NCBI RefSeq assembly: GCF_026191915.1
Contig: NZ_JAIMBY010000001.1
Span: forward strand, 62,001-126,000
Reading direction: 5' to 3'
From: Acidiphilium sp. PA
GTDB taxonomy: Bacteria; Pseudomonadota; Alphaproteobacteria; Acetobacterales; Acetobacteraceae
DNA: 64,000 nucleotides
A model generated the notes under the pieces. It was not told the origin of the DNA. It saw only the letters and a program-made list of their open reading frames with translations, and did not search any database. The position numbers and the translations under genes are program-made. This document shows, one piece after another, positions 26,554-36,267 of the stretch. Positions within the stretch are counted from its first letter, which is position 1; every line of letters starts with the position of its first letter.

Positions 26554-27396
26554 ATGGCACGGCAGGCCGCGATTCCGTATCTTTTAGGCGCTGATTTTCA
26601 CCGCCTGGCGTTTGTCGAATTCGGCAATCCGGCAGCGCCAGCGGTTGTCTGCGTCCATGGATTGACGCGGAACGGGCGGGATTTCGACACCCTGGCCGAG
26701 GCGCTGGCCGAGGATTATCACGTGATCTGCCCCGATCTGCCGGGTCGAGGCCGATCCGACTGGCTGGCCGACGCGAGCCAGTATCAGCCACCGAGCTATG
26801 TCGTGGCGCTGGCGCATCTGCTGGCCTATCTGAACAAGCCGGTCGCCTGGGTGGGTACTTCGCTCGGCGGTATTTGCGGCATGATGGTCGCCGCCGCGCC
26901 GCATACCCCGGTCACGCGGCTCGTTCTGAACGATATCGGCCCGTTGATCCCGGCGGCGGCGCTGACGCGGATCCGTGACTACATGATCAAGGTCCCTGAC
27001 ACCTTTGTCGACATCGGCGCGCTCGAAGCGCATCTGCGGCTCGTTCATGCGCCATTCGGCCAGCTGAGCGATGCCCAATGGCGGCATCTGGCACGGTATT
27101 CGGCCCGCCCTGCCGCTGGTGGCAGGTTTGCCCTGCACTATGACCCCGCAATCGCCGATCCGATCCGCGCCTCGGTGCCGATGGATGCCGATCTGTCCGC
27201 GATCTGGCAGGCGATCCGTGTGCCGGTGATGGCGATCAGGGGCGAACACAGCGATCTGCTTACCGAAGCGACATTTGGCAGCATGGCGAGCGCCGGGGCC
27301 ACGACGCTCACGGTGCCGGACGCGGGCCACGCACCGGCCTTGATGGATACTCCCACGATCGATGCCATCAGGAAATTTCTGGCGAGGGGCTCTTGA
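26554..27396 (+). CDS. Alpha/beta hydrolase
   Basis: The 280-residue hydrolase has the oxyanion segment VCVHGLTRNGRDFD, nucleophile elbow WVGTSLGGICGM (Ser near 109), an acidic residue in IRGEHSDLL and the histidine in PDAGHAPALMD, a complete catalytic triad. The substrate is unknown; the upstream CoA transferase suggests carboxylic-acid metabolism. The stop overlaps the TTG start of the YihY gene. Confidence 0.9.
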   Translation: MARQAAIPYLLGADFHRLAFVEFGNPAAPAVVCVHGLTRNGRDFDTLAEALAEDYHVICPDLPGRGRSDWLADASQYQPPSYVVALAHLLAYLNKPVAWVGTSLGGICGMMVAAAPHTPVTRLVLNDIGPLIPAAALTRIRDYMIKVPDTFVDIGALEAHLRLVHAPFGQLSDAQWRHLARYSARPAAGGRFALHYDPAIADPIRASVPMDADLSAIWQAIRVPVMAIRGEHSDLLTEATFGSMASAGATTLTVPDAGHAPALMDTPTIDAIRKFLARGS

Positions 27397-28244
27397 AGGC
27401 GCGGGTCGATGCGTCTTTGTGGTGGAACGGCCTGAAAACCGCCGTGATGTCGCTGCTGAGCGGCGAGATGTCGCTGGTGGCGGCCGGTTGCGCGTTCTAT
27501 GCAACGCTCGCGTTGTTTCCCGCGATCACGACGCTGATTTCATTGTACGGTCTGGCGTTCAACCCGATCACGGTCGAACCGCAACTGCTCTATCTGAAGC
27601 ATCTGATGCCGCCGGCGGCGTTTCAATTGATTGCGGGACGAATCCAGCAACTGGTCTCCGGCGGCAAGACCAGCCTGGGTATCGGGCTCGCCATTTCGTT
27701 GGTGTTTACCCTGTATTCTACCGCCTCCGGCACCAAGGCGCTGATCTATGCGCTGAACGTGATCCACAAGCGCGACGAGTCACGCGGCATCATCCGGTTT
27801 CAGCTGGTGACGCTGGGTATGACGCTGGTTGCGATCCTAGCCGCGGTCATCGCGATCGGCGTGCTGGTGGGCTTGCCGCTGCTGTTCACATTTTTCGGCC
27901 TGGGCAAAGAGTCGGCCATTCTTGCCATCGTGATCGGGTTTTTGCTGATGATGGCGTTCATGGCCGTCGCCCTCGGCCTGCTGTATCGCTATGGCCCGGC
28001 GTTCCGGCGTGACCTTGGTCATACCGTGATCCCGGGCGTTGCCGTCGCCATTCTGCTGTGGCTGATCCTGTCCTATGGGTTTGCCGTCTACGTCGGGCAG
28101 TTTGCCGCCTACAGCCACACCTATGGCCCCTTGGCCACCATCATCGGGTTGATGATGTGGTTTTATCTCACCGCCTATACGCTGTTACTCGGGGCCCTGT
28201 TCAACGCCTCGCTCGACCGGCTGATTGTGGCAAGAACGCCATAG
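27393..28244 (+). CDS. YihY/BrkB family inner membrane protein
   Basis: The 283-residue protein has six predicted membrane segments and YihY motifs: LVAAGCAFYATLALFPAITT, LYSTASGTKALIYALN, and the ending GPLATIIGLMMWFYLTAYTLLLGALFNA. It was once called ribonuclease BN; the true role is unknown, and transport has been suggested. The TTG start at 27393 overlaps the hydrolase stop and follows GAGGGG. A 7-bp stem (28274-28292) after the gene may attenuate transcription. Confidence 0.88.
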   Translation: MKARVDASLWWNGLKTAVMSLLSGEMSLVAAGCAFYATLALFPAITTLISLYGLAFNPITVEPQLLYLKHLMPPAAFQLIAGRIQQLVSGGKTSLGIGLAISLVFTLYSTASGTKALIYALNVIHKRDESRGIIRFQLVTLGMTLVAILAAVIAIGVLVGLPLLFTFFGLGKESAILAIVIGFLLMMAFMAVALGLLYRYGPAFRRDLGHTVIPGVAVAILLWLILSYGFAVYVGQFAAYSHTYGPLATIIGLMMWFYLTAYTLLLGALFNASLDRLIVARTP

Positions 28245-28313
28245 TTGGAAAACTTGCTGTGTGGTGCCGGGCGCAACGCTGCCTCAGCGTTGTCGGCGCG
28301 CCACATTGGCGGT

Positions 28314-28451
28314 ATGTCGAACCGATTGAACAGATCAGCTGACGCGTGGGGCGACACTGTGAACCAAACCCAGAGGCTCTGGTTTCTGGACGGCGCGATC
28401 GCCATGCAATCCGTCGATCGGAACCCCAACGAAGGCACGCCGTCGGCATGA
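28314..28451 (+). CDS. Possible 45-residue peptide upstream of rnr
   Basis: An ATG-initiated frame encoding MSNRLNRSADAWGDTVN and onwards, ending in a TGA that overlaps the rnr start (ATGA). The arrangement suggests translational coupling, but the ribosome binding site is poor (GGCGG) and I do not recognise the peptide. It may be a leader for RNase R or chance. Confidence 0.35.
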   Translation: MSNRLNRSADAWGDTVNQTQRLWFLDGAIAMQSVDRNPNEGTPSA

Positions 28452-30730
28452 CACGAAGACCCGTAAAGCCCGGATACGGCACGCCCGAGCCAGGCTTGCC
28501 CAGCGCGGCCGTGCTGCGCCAGTTTTTGAGCGAGGCGGGCACCAGGCTCGGCAAGGGCGATATTGCGCGCGCGTTCGGCCTGACGCCGGACCAGAAACCT
28601 GCGTTGCGCGCGCTACTACGCACGCTCGAGCGTGATGGCGCCCTGGTACGCGCGGGCGGCAAGCAGGTGCGCGGGGCCGAAGTGTTGCCCGAGCGCTGCG
28701 TGGTCGAGATCACCGGCACCGATCGCGATGGCGACCCGCTGGCGCGACCGGTCGGCTGGGACCAGAACGGACGGCCACCGATCATTTTCATGCAACCCGA
28801 ACAGCGCGGCCAACCCGCACTCGCGCCCGGCGCACGGGTACTGGCACGGCTGCGGCGAATCGACGGCGATCGGTACGAGGGGCGTACGCTCAAGCGCCTC
28901 GATGACGAGCCGGCGACCATCATCGGTGTGTTCCGGGCAGCGAAGTCCAATGAAACACAAGGTGGCTGGATCGAGCCGGTCGAGCGCAAAAGCCGCTCGG
29001 AATGGATGGTGCCGGTGGGTGAAACCAACGGCGCGGCCAGCGGCGATGTCGTGCGCGCGACCCCCCTGCCCGCCTTCGGCCATGGGGCCAAGCCGGCCCG
29101 GATCATTGAGCATCTCGGCAAGATGGGCGATGCGCGTTCGATCAGTCTGATCGCGATCGCCTCGCTCGGCATTCCGGTCGATTTCCCGCAGGCCGCGATC
29201 GACGAAGCCGAGTCCGCCAGGGCGACCCGTTTGGGCAAGCGGACCGATCTGCGGGGCGTGCCGCTGATCACGATCGATGGGGCCGATGCGCGTGATTTCG
29301 ACGATGCGGTGTTCGCCGAGCCCGATGGATCGGGGTTCCGCCTGATCGTCGCGATTGCCGATGTCGCGCATTATGTCCGGCCGGGCAAAACGCTCGACCG
29401 CGAAGCCCGGCTGCGCGGCAATTCCGTGTATTTCCCGGATCGGGTCGTGCCGATGCTGCCGGAGGCCCTGTCGAACGGCTGGTGCAGCCTCCGGCCGAAC
29501 GAGGATCGCGGGTGCCTGTTCGTTGAGATGACGATCGATGCCGAGGGGCGCAAACAGTGGCATCGGTTCGGCCGCGGCCTCATGCGCAGCTTCGCGCGCA
29601 TGACCTATGAGGCGGTACAGACGGCGCATGATGCGGGATCGAGCGCCGATCTGCCCAAGGGTACGCTCGATCATTTGTATGCCGCTTACCGGGCGTTGTT
29701 CGCGGCGCGGCAGGCGCGCGGCACGCTCGATCTGGATTTGCCGGAGCGCCAGATCACCCTGACCGAGGACGGGAGGGTCGCGAGCGTGGTGCCGCGCGCC
29801 CGGCTGGACAGTCACCGCTTGATCGAGGAGTTCATGATCCTCGCCAATGTCTCGGCGGCGGAGGAGCTGGAGCGGCTGCGCCAGCCCTGCATGTACCGCA
29901 TCCACGCGCCGCCCTCGCCCGAAAAACTCGATGCGCTGCGCTCGCTGCTGGCGACGTTCGATATTTCGCTCAAGCAGAGCGACCAGCTGATCCCGCGCGA
30001 TCTGGACCATATCCTCAAGCTGGTCGCCGGGACCGATGCCGCACCGCTGGTCAATGAAACCGTGCTGCGCAGCCAGTCGCAGGCGGAATATTCGCCCGAA
30101 AATATCGGGCATTTCGGCCTCGCGCTGAAATCCTACGCGCATTTCACCTCACCGATCCGCCGGTATGCGGATTTGCTGGTGCATCGCGCGCTGATCGCCG
30201 GGTTGAAGCTGGGCAGCGACGGGCTGACCGCCGAAGCCGGTGCCGAGTTTTCGGCGATCGCCCAGGGCATCACGATCACGGAACGCCGCGCGACGGATGC
30301 CGAGCGGCAATCGACCGATCGGTATCTGGCGGCGTATCTGACCGAGCGGATCGGTGAGGATTTCGCCGCGCGGATCGCCGGGGTGACTCGGTTTGGCCTG
30401 TTCGTGACGCTGAACGAGACCGGCGCTTCAGGCTTTATCCCGATGGCACTGCTGGCAGATGATTTCTGGCATTTCGACGAGGCGACCAGCACGCTGTCGG
30501 GCAAACGCAGCCGGGTAGTGTTTCATCTGGCCGATCCGGTCACGGTGCGCCTGCGCGAGGCCAAGCCGGTGACCGGCGGATTGCTGTTTTCAATGATAGA
30601 GGGCGGCCGGGCGCGCCCCGACCGGCCGGAAGCCGGACGATTTTCCGGCAAGGAAGGCAGAAACCCCCGCGGCAAGCGGAACAAATCGCCCGGCCGCGCG
30701 CCGAAATCAGTCAAGCGCAAGCAGCGATGA
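28448..30730 (+). CDS. rnr: Ribonuclease R
   Basis: The 760-residue 3'-5' exoribonuclease degrades structured RNA. It has an N-terminal winged-helix/cold-shock region, the RNB catalytic segment ITIDGADARDFDDAVFAE with the magnesium-binding aspartates, HYVRPGKTLDREARLRGNSVYFPD, and a C-terminal S1 domain (ARIAGVTRFGLFVTLNETGA) followed by a Lys/Arg-rich tail. The ATG at 28448 is set by the family N terminus and the overlap with the upstream small frame. Its stop overlaps the S41 protease start (ATGA). Confidence 0.95.
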   Translation: MTRRPVKPGYGTPEPGLPSAAVLRQFLSEAGTRLGKGDIARAFGLTPDQKPALRALLRTLERDGALVRAGGKQVRGAEVLPERCVVEITGTDRDGDPLARPVGWDQNGRPPIIFMQPEQRGQPALAPGARVLARLRRIDGDRYEGRTLKRLDDEPATIIGVFRAAKSNETQGGWIEPVERKSRSEWMVPVGETNGAASGDVVRATPLPAFGHGAKPARIIEHLGKMGDARSISLIAIASLGIPVDFPQAAIDEAESARATRLGKRTDLRGVPLITIDGADARDFDDAVFAEPDGSGFRLIVAIADVAHYVRPGKTLDREARLRGNSVYFPDRVVPMLPEALSNGWCSLRPNEDRGCLFVEMTIDAEGRKQWHRFGRGLMRSFARMTYEAVQTAHDAGSSADLPKGTLDHLYAAYRALFAARQARGTLDLDLPERQITLTEDGRVASVVPRARLDSHRLIEEFMILANVSAAEELERLRQPCMYRIHAPPSPEKLDALRSLLATFDISLKQSDQLIPRDLDHILKLVAGTDAAPLVNETVLRSQSQAEYSPENIGHFGLALKSYAHFTSPIRRYADLLVHRALIAGLKLGSDGLTAEAGAEFSAIAQGITITERRATDAERQSTDRYLAAYLTERIGEDFAARIAGVTRFGLFVTLNETGASGFIPMALLADDFWHFDEATSTLSGKRSRVVFHLADPVTVRLREAKPVTGGLLFSMIEGGRARPDRPEAGRFSGKEGRNPRGKRNKSPGRAPKSVKRKQR

Positions 30731-32301
30731 GCAAACGCAAGGCACGATCGTTCTGGCGGGCAGTCTCGCTGCTCTGCGTCGTGCTGCCATTGTGCGGCGC
30801 GTATGCGGCTGCACCGGCGTTCGATCAGGCGCGCGCGGGCGCCGTGTGGGGTGCGGCGCTTGCATTCATCGCACCGCGCACGCTCGAACCGCTGAGCATT
30901 CCGCAAATGGCGGTCTGGGGGTTGTCGGGTATCACCGCGCTCGATCCGGACCTGACGGTGCAGAAACAAGCGGGTAAATTGCTGCTTTATGGCCCGAATC
31001 GCGTGCTGTTCGCGGCCAATGCCCCACCGCCGGCGGATGCCGCTGCGTGGGGCGATGCCTGTGCCGCTGTGGCGGCGCATGCGTTCACCGCCTCGCCCGC
31101 ACTGGCGCGGGCCGGCACCGAAGGCGTGATTCGAAGTTTTTTCGACGAGTTGTTCAATCATTTCGACCCGTATTCGCGCTACGAGGCACCGCACGAGGCC
31201 GCTGAAGATCGGGCGATGCGGCTTGGTCATGCCGGACTCGGACTGACGCTGGGCCGCCAGGGAAGCGCGATCCTGATCGCGCGGGTGGCCCCGTCCGGCC
31301 CGGCCGACCAGGCCGGAATGGCGCCCGGCATGGCTGTTCTCGCGATCGACGGTCAGACGACGGCGGGACAACATCTCGCCGCGCTGCAGGGGCGTTTGAC
31401 CGGCAAGCTCGGCTCGACGATCCGGATAACGGTGCGCCCGCCCAAGAGCCTGCCTCAGACCATCCGCCTGACCCGGGGGCTGGTACCGATCCAGAGCGTC
31501 TTCGGCGCGATGGACAATGGGATCGCGGTGATCCGGGTCATCGGCTTCGACCACGACACCGGCGAACAATTTGCGGCAGCCCTGGGTGCGCTGGTTTCGG
31601 CAACACCGGAGCCAAAAGGGATCGTGATCGATCTGCGCGGCAATCGTGGTGGGGTGTTGCGGCAGTCGGTGCTCAGTATCGACACGTTGCTCAGCCATGG
31701 CACGATCATTCGCACGATCGGCCGCGATCCGGCGGCGGATAAATTATTTCATGCCGAGGGGGCGGATCTCGCGCGCGGTCTGCCGGTCATCATTCTCGTC
31801 GATGGAGCCACAGCGAGCGCGGCCGAGGTGTTTTCGGCAGCGCTCGCTGATAACGACCGCGCCGTCGTGGTCGGCAGCGCGACATTGGGCAAAGGCCTGG
31901 TGCAGAGCCTGACCACTTTACCGGGCGGCGGCGAACTATATGTAACGTGGAGCCGGATGATCGCACCCCGCGGTTGGCCGCTGCAGGGGTTGGGGGTGTT
32001 TCCACAGGTGTGCGTCAGTTTGGGCACCAACGTGCTCGACCAGCAGCTCGCCACGCTGCAGGCGGGCGATAACATGCTTGCGAAACCGCTGGCGGAAACA
32101 CGTGCCGCAAGGGCGCCGATACCGCTGGCCGAAATCCTGGCGTTACGGGATTCCTGCCCTGCCGCAGTGGGTGCGAACGGTTATTTCGCGGCAGCCACCG
32201 CCTTGATCGACGATCCGGTTGCGTATCATGCCGCCTTGGTCCGGCCGCTGCTGGCGGCATCGGGAACTCCGCCACCCAGCCCCTCCGCGCACGGGACTTG
32301 A
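30727..32301 (+). CDS. S41 family C-terminal processing peptidase
   Basis: The 524-residue protein has a signal peptide (AVSLLCVVLPLCGAYAAAP), a PDZ domain at about 165-235 (ARVAPSGPADQAGMAPGMAV) and an S41 serine protease domain. The catalytic Ser is in VDGATASAAEVFSAAL and the Lys in ATLGKGLVQSL. Ctp-type proteases trim periplasmic and envelope proteins. ATG 30727 overlaps the rnr stop. It is longer at the N terminus than a minimal CtpA, with a helical region before the PDZ domain. Confidence 0.9.
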   Translation: MSKRKARSFWRAVSLLCVVLPLCGAYAAAPAFDQARAGAVWGAALAFIAPRTLEPLSIPQMAVWGLSGITALDPDLTVQKQAGKLLLYGPNRVLFAANAPPPADAAAWGDACAAVAAHAFTASPALARAGTEGVIRSFFDELFNHFDPYSRYEAPHEAAEDRAMRLGHAGLGLTLGRQGSAILIARVAPSGPADQAGMAPGMAVLAIDGQTTAGQHLAALQGRLTGKLGSTIRITVRPPKSLPQTIRLTRGLVPIQSVFGAMDNGIAVIRVIGFDHDTGEQFAAALGALVSATPEPKGIVIDLRGNRGGVLRQSVLSIDTLLSHGTIIRTIGRDPAADKLFHAEGADLARGLPVIILVDGATASAAEVFSAALADNDRAVVVGSATLGKGLVQSLTTLPGGGELYVTWSRMIAPRGWPLQGLGVFPQVCVSLGTNVLDQQLATLQAGDNMLAKPLAETRAARAPIPLAEILALRDSCPAAVGANGYFAAATALIDDPVAYHAALVRPLLAASGTPPPSPSAHGT

Positions 32302-32346
32302 CCGGGACGGTCGCGTCCCTCATATCCCCCGCATCGGAGAACACTC

Positions 32347-32514
32347 ATGGCCAAATCAAGCACTGTCCAGATCAAACTGATTTCCACCGCCGACACCGGC
32401 TTTTTCTATGTGACGCGCAAGAATGCGAAGGCACAGACGGGCAAGCTCGAGTTCCGGAAATACGACCCGGTGGTGCGCAAGCACGTGGCTTTCAAGGAAG
32501 CCAAGATCAAGTAA
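32347..32514 (+). CDS. rpmG: 50S ribosomal protein L33
   Basis: A 55-residue frame beginning [20 protein letters not shown], with [26 protein letters not shown] and a final KIK, typical of proteobacterial L33. GGAGA lies 8 bases before the ATG. It lacks the zinc-binding CxxC pairs, so it is the cysteine-free form. A small stem GGGACG/CGTCCC (32304-32319) lies in its leader. Confidence 0.96.
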   Translation: MAKSSTVQIKLISTADTGFFYVTRKNAKAQTGKLEFRKYDPVVRKHVAFKEAKIK

Positions 32515-32548
32515 TCTGGGCGAAACTGCCCCGACCGGGGCATGCGTT

Positions 32549-33622
32549 ATGCGACTTTTTCTTTGCCAATCTTGCGGTGCCCGGCTTTATTTTGAAAACC
32601 GGTACTGCCAATCCTGCCATCATTGGCTCGGCTATCTGCCTGATGCAGATACGCTGAGCGCATTGGTGTGTCTGGATAATGAGGCGGGCGCGTCCGGGCT
32701 GTGGCAACCGCTGGCGACGCCTGAGCGGCGCGTCCGGTTCTGCGCGAACGCTTTGTATGATGCGTGCAACTGGGTGGTGCCTGCCGAGTTGGGTGACGGT
32801 GCGGCGCTGTGCGAGGCATGCCGGTTCAACCGGATCGTGCCGGATCTCGACGATACGACGAATTTGGCGCGGTTCCGCAAGATAGAGGCAGCGGAACATT
32901 GGCTGATTTACACGTTGCGTCGACTCGGCTTACCGATTCCGGACCGTATCGAAGATCCGGCCCATGGTTTGGAGTTCCGCTTCCTCGCGCCCGTCGCGGG
33001 CAAGCCGAAGCCGTTGACCGGCCATGACGAGGGCGTGATCGTCCTGAATATCGAGGAGGCGGAAGACGCAATTCGCGAGCGCAACCGCGCCGCGATGGGT
33101 GAACCCTACCGGACCCTGCTGGGCCATTTCCGCCACGAAATTGGTCATTTCTACTGGGACATCCTGGTGCGCGACGGCGACAAACTCGCCGAATGCCGTG
33201 CCTTGTTCGGCGATGACCGGCAAGATTATGCCGAAGCGCTGAAGCGCCACTACGCCGAAGGCGCGCCACCGGACTGGCAGGACCATTATATCAGCGCCTA
33301 TGCCACGGCGCATCCGTGGGAGGATTTCGCGGAGACCTGGGCGCAATATCTGCACATCGTCGATACGATCGAAACGGCGACCGCTTTCGGCCTGCGGGTT
33401 CAGCCGCCCGGTGAAGCCGCCGGTACGGCGCCGTTGGCGGCCGATTTCGACCCGTATCGCGCGACGTCCATCGAGGAGATGGTGGCGATGTGGCTACCGC
33501 TGACATTCGCCATGAACAGCCTGGCGCGCAGCATGGGACACGGTGACCTCTATCCGTTCATCCTCTCGCCCGCGGTGATCGAAAAGCTTGGCTTTATCAA
33601 CGATCTTGTCCGCCGGCGGTAG
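32549..33622 (+). CDS. Putative zinc-binding metallopeptidase
   Basis: The 357-residue protein begins with a zinc ribbon (CQSCGARLYF, CQSCHHW), has a second cluster of cysteines (FCANALYDACNW, CEACRFNR) and then a HExxH metalloprotease motif in FRHEIGHFYWDILV near residue 200, with downstream acidic residues (HPWEDFAETWAQYLH). It fits the conserved family annotated as putative zinc-binding peptidase (COG4307). Substrate and role are unknown. No signal peptide, so probably cytoplasmic. Confidence 0.85.
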   Translation: MRLFLCQSCGARLYFENRYCQSCHHWLGYLPDADTLSALVCLDNEAGASGLWQPLATPERRVRFCANALYDACNWVVPAELGDGAALCEACRFNRIVPDLDDTTNLARFRKIEAAEHWLIYTLRRLGLPIPDRIEDPAHGLEFRFLAPVAGKPKPLTGHDEGVIVLNIEEAEDAIRERNRAAMGEPYRTLLGHFRHEIGHFYWDILVRDGDKLAECRALFGDDRQDYAEALKRHYAEGAPPDWQDHYISAYATAHPWEDFAETWAQYLHIVDTIETATAFGLRVQPPGEAAGTAPLAADFDPYRATSIEEMVAMWLPLTFAMNSLARSMGHGDLYPFILSPAVIEKLGFINDLVRRR

Positions 33623-33637
33623 AGGTCCCGTCTGATC

Positions 33638-33665
33638 GTCCCGATCGCACCGGCCCGATCGGGAC
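33638..33665 (+). terminator. Hairpin after zinc peptidase
   Basis: A perfect 10-bp stem, GTCCCGATCG/CGATCGGGAC with an 8-base loop, lies 15 bases after the stop. No T-tract follows, so it may stabilise the 3' end rather than terminate by itself. Confidence 0.5.
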
Positions 33666-33809
33666 CGGGGCGGGCGGGTACACCATCACGCCTGAAGGGG
33701 CGATAAACGCGAATTCCAGCCCCCGTCCCTCTCCACCGCTTGTCAGCAACCGCGTCTCGGCACACAGTATCGCGAGGAAGCGCTGGGCACACATAACAAG
33801 GGGGCAATT

Positions 33810-34007
33810 ATGAAACCATTTCAATGGCTTGCTGTCGTTCCGTGCGTTTTGATGTTGGCAGGGCCGGTTGTGCATAACCACGTATACCCGCTGATTCTGG
33901 GTATGCCGTTCCCGCTCGGATGGATCTCGGTCTGGATCGTACTGCTCGCGATCGTCATGGGTATCGTCTACGCGATCGATCCCGCCAACCGGGGAGACGC
34001 GCGATGA
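33810..34007 (+). CDS. DUF3311 small membrane protein
   Basis: The 65-residue protein has two hydrophobic segments (WLAVVPCVLMLAGPVVHN and GWISVWIVLLAIVMGIVYAID) joined by PLILGMPFPL, the DUF3311 pattern. Such genes lie directly before sodium:solute symporters and are thought to be small accessory subunits. AAGGGGGCA precedes the ATG, and the stop overlaps the symporter start (ATGA). Confidence 0.88.
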   Translation: MKPFQWLAVVPCVLMLAGPVVHNHVYPLILGMPFPLGWISVWIVLLAIVMGIVYAIDPANRGDAR

Positions 34008-35464
34008 CCATCGCCCTCGTTCTGCTCGGCCTCACGGCTGTATTGGCATTGTTGCTCGGCATCGGCGCACGGAGCGGCCACGCCATGGGACTCGAGGAAT
34101 GGACCGTCGGCAATCGCGGCTTCGGATTCGTTCTGGTGTTTCTGCTATTGGCCGGCGAAATCTATACCACGTTCACCTTCCTCGGCGCCTCGGGGTTCGC
34201 CTACGGTCAGGGAGCACCGGCCTATTACATCCTCGCCTACGGCACGATCGCCTATGTGCTCGGCTATTTCATGCTGCCGAAGGTCTGGACTTACGCCAAG
34301 CAGCATCATCTGGTTTCCCAGCCGGATTTCTTTGCACATAAGTACGATAGTCCGGCACTTGGCATCATCGTCGCTCTGGTCGACATCGTCGCCCTCATCC
34401 CCTACCTGGTCCTTCAGCTCACTGGCCTTGGCATCATCGTCGTCGCCGCGGGCTATGGCGGCGTATCCAACACCGTGGCCGTTCTGATCGGCGCCGCCGT
34501 GGTCACGGTTTATGTCATCATCTCGGGAGTACGCGGCTCGGCATGGACCGCCGTCGCGAAGGACATCATGATCCTGTCGGTCGTGCTGTTCCTGGGTATT
34601 TATCTGCCAATCCATCTGTACGGCGGCGTTGGTGCGATGTTTACGGAAATCGCCAAGGCCAGGCCCGGCTTCCTCACCTTCGCGCCCAAGGGCCAGTCGG
34701 TCTGGTGGTTCGTCTCGACCGTGCTGCTGACCGCATTGGGCTTCTTCATGTGGCCGCATTCGCTGGCGAGCTGCTACACCGCCCGCGAGGCAAAGGTGTT
34801 CCGCAAGAACGCGATGGTCTTGCCGATTTATCAGCTGATCCTGTTATTCGTCTATTTCGTCGGCTTCGCTGCGGTCCTGAAACTACCAACCCTTAAAGGC
34901 GCCGCCAGCAATCTCGCGCTGTTCAAGCTGGTGGTCGCGACCTTGCCACCATGGGCGGTCGGCGTCATCGGCGCCGCCGGCGTGCTCACCGCCCTGGTCC
35001 CCGGTTCGATGATCACGATGACCGCGGCCACGCTGACCGCACGGAATCTCTACGGTGCCTACAACAAGAACGCGACCGATGATCAGATCGTGTTTCTGGC
35101 AAAATGTCTGGTGCCGGTGGTGATGGCGATTGCCGTCTTCTTCACGCTGACCGGCAACTCGACCATCGTGACGCTCCTGCTGGTCGGCTACAGTTTCGTG
35201 ACACAGATGTTCCCGGCCCTGGTGGCCAGCCTGTTTCCCAATTCCGGCGCAACCCGCCAGGGGGCGATGGCGGGGATCGTGGTCGGCGTCGGCGTCGCGG
35301 CCTGGCTCACGTTCAGCCATGCCTCGGTCGGCAGCCTGATGCCGTTTCTGCCGCAGGCGATCAAGGATTTGAACGTCGGCATCATCGCGTTGATCGCTAA
35401 TATCGTGGTGCTCGCCGTGGTGAGCGCCGCAACGCGGCGCAGCGCGATGGTGGCTGCTGAATAA
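34004..35464 (+). CDS. Sodium:solute symporter family protein
   Basis: The 486-residue protein has about 13 membrane segments and SSS family features: EEWTVGNRGFGFVLVFLLLAGEIYTTFTFLG at the N terminus, YVIISGVRGSAWTAVAKDIMI, and GSMITMTAATLTARNLYGAY. Members couple uptake of organic acids, amino acids or sugars to sodium. The substrate is not identifiable; symporters paired with a DUF3311 protein often carry carboxylates, so that is a reasonable guess. GGGGAGA precedes the ATG. Confidence 0.9.
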   Translation: MTIALVLLGLTAVLALLLGIGARSGHAMGLEEWTVGNRGFGFVLVFLLLAGEIYTTFTFLGASGFAYGQGAPAYYILAYGTIAYVLGYFMLPKVWTYAKQHHLVSQPDFFAHKYDSPALGIIVALVDIVALIPYLVLQLTGLGIIVVAAGYGGVSNTVAVLIGAAVVTVYVIISGVRGSAWTAVAKDIMILSVVLFLGIYLPIHLYGGVGAMFTEIAKARPGFLTFAPKGQSVWWFVSTVLLTALGFFMWPHSLASCYTAREAKVFRKNAMVLPIYQLILLFVYFVGFAAVLKLPTLKGAASNLALFKLVVATLPPWAVGVIGAAGVLTALVPGSMITMTAATLTARNLYGAYNKNATDDQIVFLAKCLVPVVMAIAVFFTLTGNSTIVTLLLVGYSFVTQMFPALVASLFPNSGATRQGAMAGIVVGVGVAAWLTFSHASVGSLMPFLPQAIKDLNVGIIALIANIVVLAVVSAATRRSAMVAAE

Positions 35465-35527
35465 GACGACGAAACCGTCTTCGGCAATGCTGTCCAATCG
35501 GCGGGGGATGTGGAATAGACCCGCCGT

Positions 35528-36223
35528 ATGGACCATGCAAACACACCAACTCTGACGCCAGCGGACCGGATCATCGGTGCGCTGGCGTTCGCCGCCGGCA
35601 GCGCCGACGTGTTCGCCTTCCTCAAGCTGCACGATGTGTTCACCTCGGCGATGACCGGGAACACCGCACTGCTGGGTCTGGCGCTCGGCAGAGGCCATCT
35701 GCTCGATGCTGCCCGATCGCTGGCAGCCCTTGTGGGCTTCGCGATCGGCAGTGGCAGCGCGACGGTGCTGCATGACAAGATCGCATCATCCGCAACACAG
35801 GTTCACCGGTTGTTGCTGATCGAATCGGTTTGTCTCGTCGGTGTCGCGGTGCTGTGGGCGGTGCTGCCGCACCCGGTATATCATGCACCGTTGTTCGTGC
35901 TGATCCTGTTGGCGGCGGGTGCGATGGGTATTCAGAGCGTTGCGGCGCGCGCGATCGATCTGCCAGGAATCCCGACCGTGGTGTTCACCACGACGTTGAC
36001 GATGATCATGATGGGTGTGATCCGCGCACTTCGCCCTGGAATGCAGAGCGGCGGGCTGAAGCCGATCACCTGGCGTCAGATCGGCGCGATGTCATTGTAT
36101 CTGACGGGGGCCGCAACGGCGGCCGCGTTGACGGCGTGGTGGCAGGCGGTGATCGCGTTGCCGCCCTTGCTAGCCGTGCTGCTCGCCCTGCGGGCCGCGC
36201 GGCTGGTACGCTCGCGCGCCTGA
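35528..36223 (+). CDS. YoaK (DUF1275) family membrane protein
   Basis: The 231-residue protein has six hydrophobic segments and DUF1275 motifs: GALAFAAGSADVFAFLKLHDVFTSAMTGNTALLGLAL, and GIQSVAARAIDLPGIPTVVFTTTLT. The function of the family is unknown; transport is suspected. It ends in a short convergent gap before the flippase, where GGGCG/CGCCC (36235-36252) could form a weak shared terminator. Confidence 0.88.
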   Translation: MDHANTPTLTPADRIIGALAFAAGSADVFAFLKLHDVFTSAMTGNTALLGLALGRGHLLDAARSLAALVGFAIGSGSATVLHDKIASSATQVHRLLLIESVCLVGVAVLWAVLPHPVYHAPLFVLILLAAGAMGIQSVAARAIDLPGIPTVVFTTTLTMIMMGVIRALRPGMQSGGLKPITWRQIGAMSLYLTGAATAAALTAWWQAVIALPPLLAVLLALRAARLVRSRA

Positions 36224-36267
36224 AGATTTGACCAGGGCGGTTGACATCGCCCGCGGCGACCGATCGT

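Noticed and set aside
28616-30142. Large minus-strand frame opposite rnr
   Set aside because: The plus strand encodes a full RNase R with all catalytic motifs; the antisense translation is His/Arg-rich and without domains.
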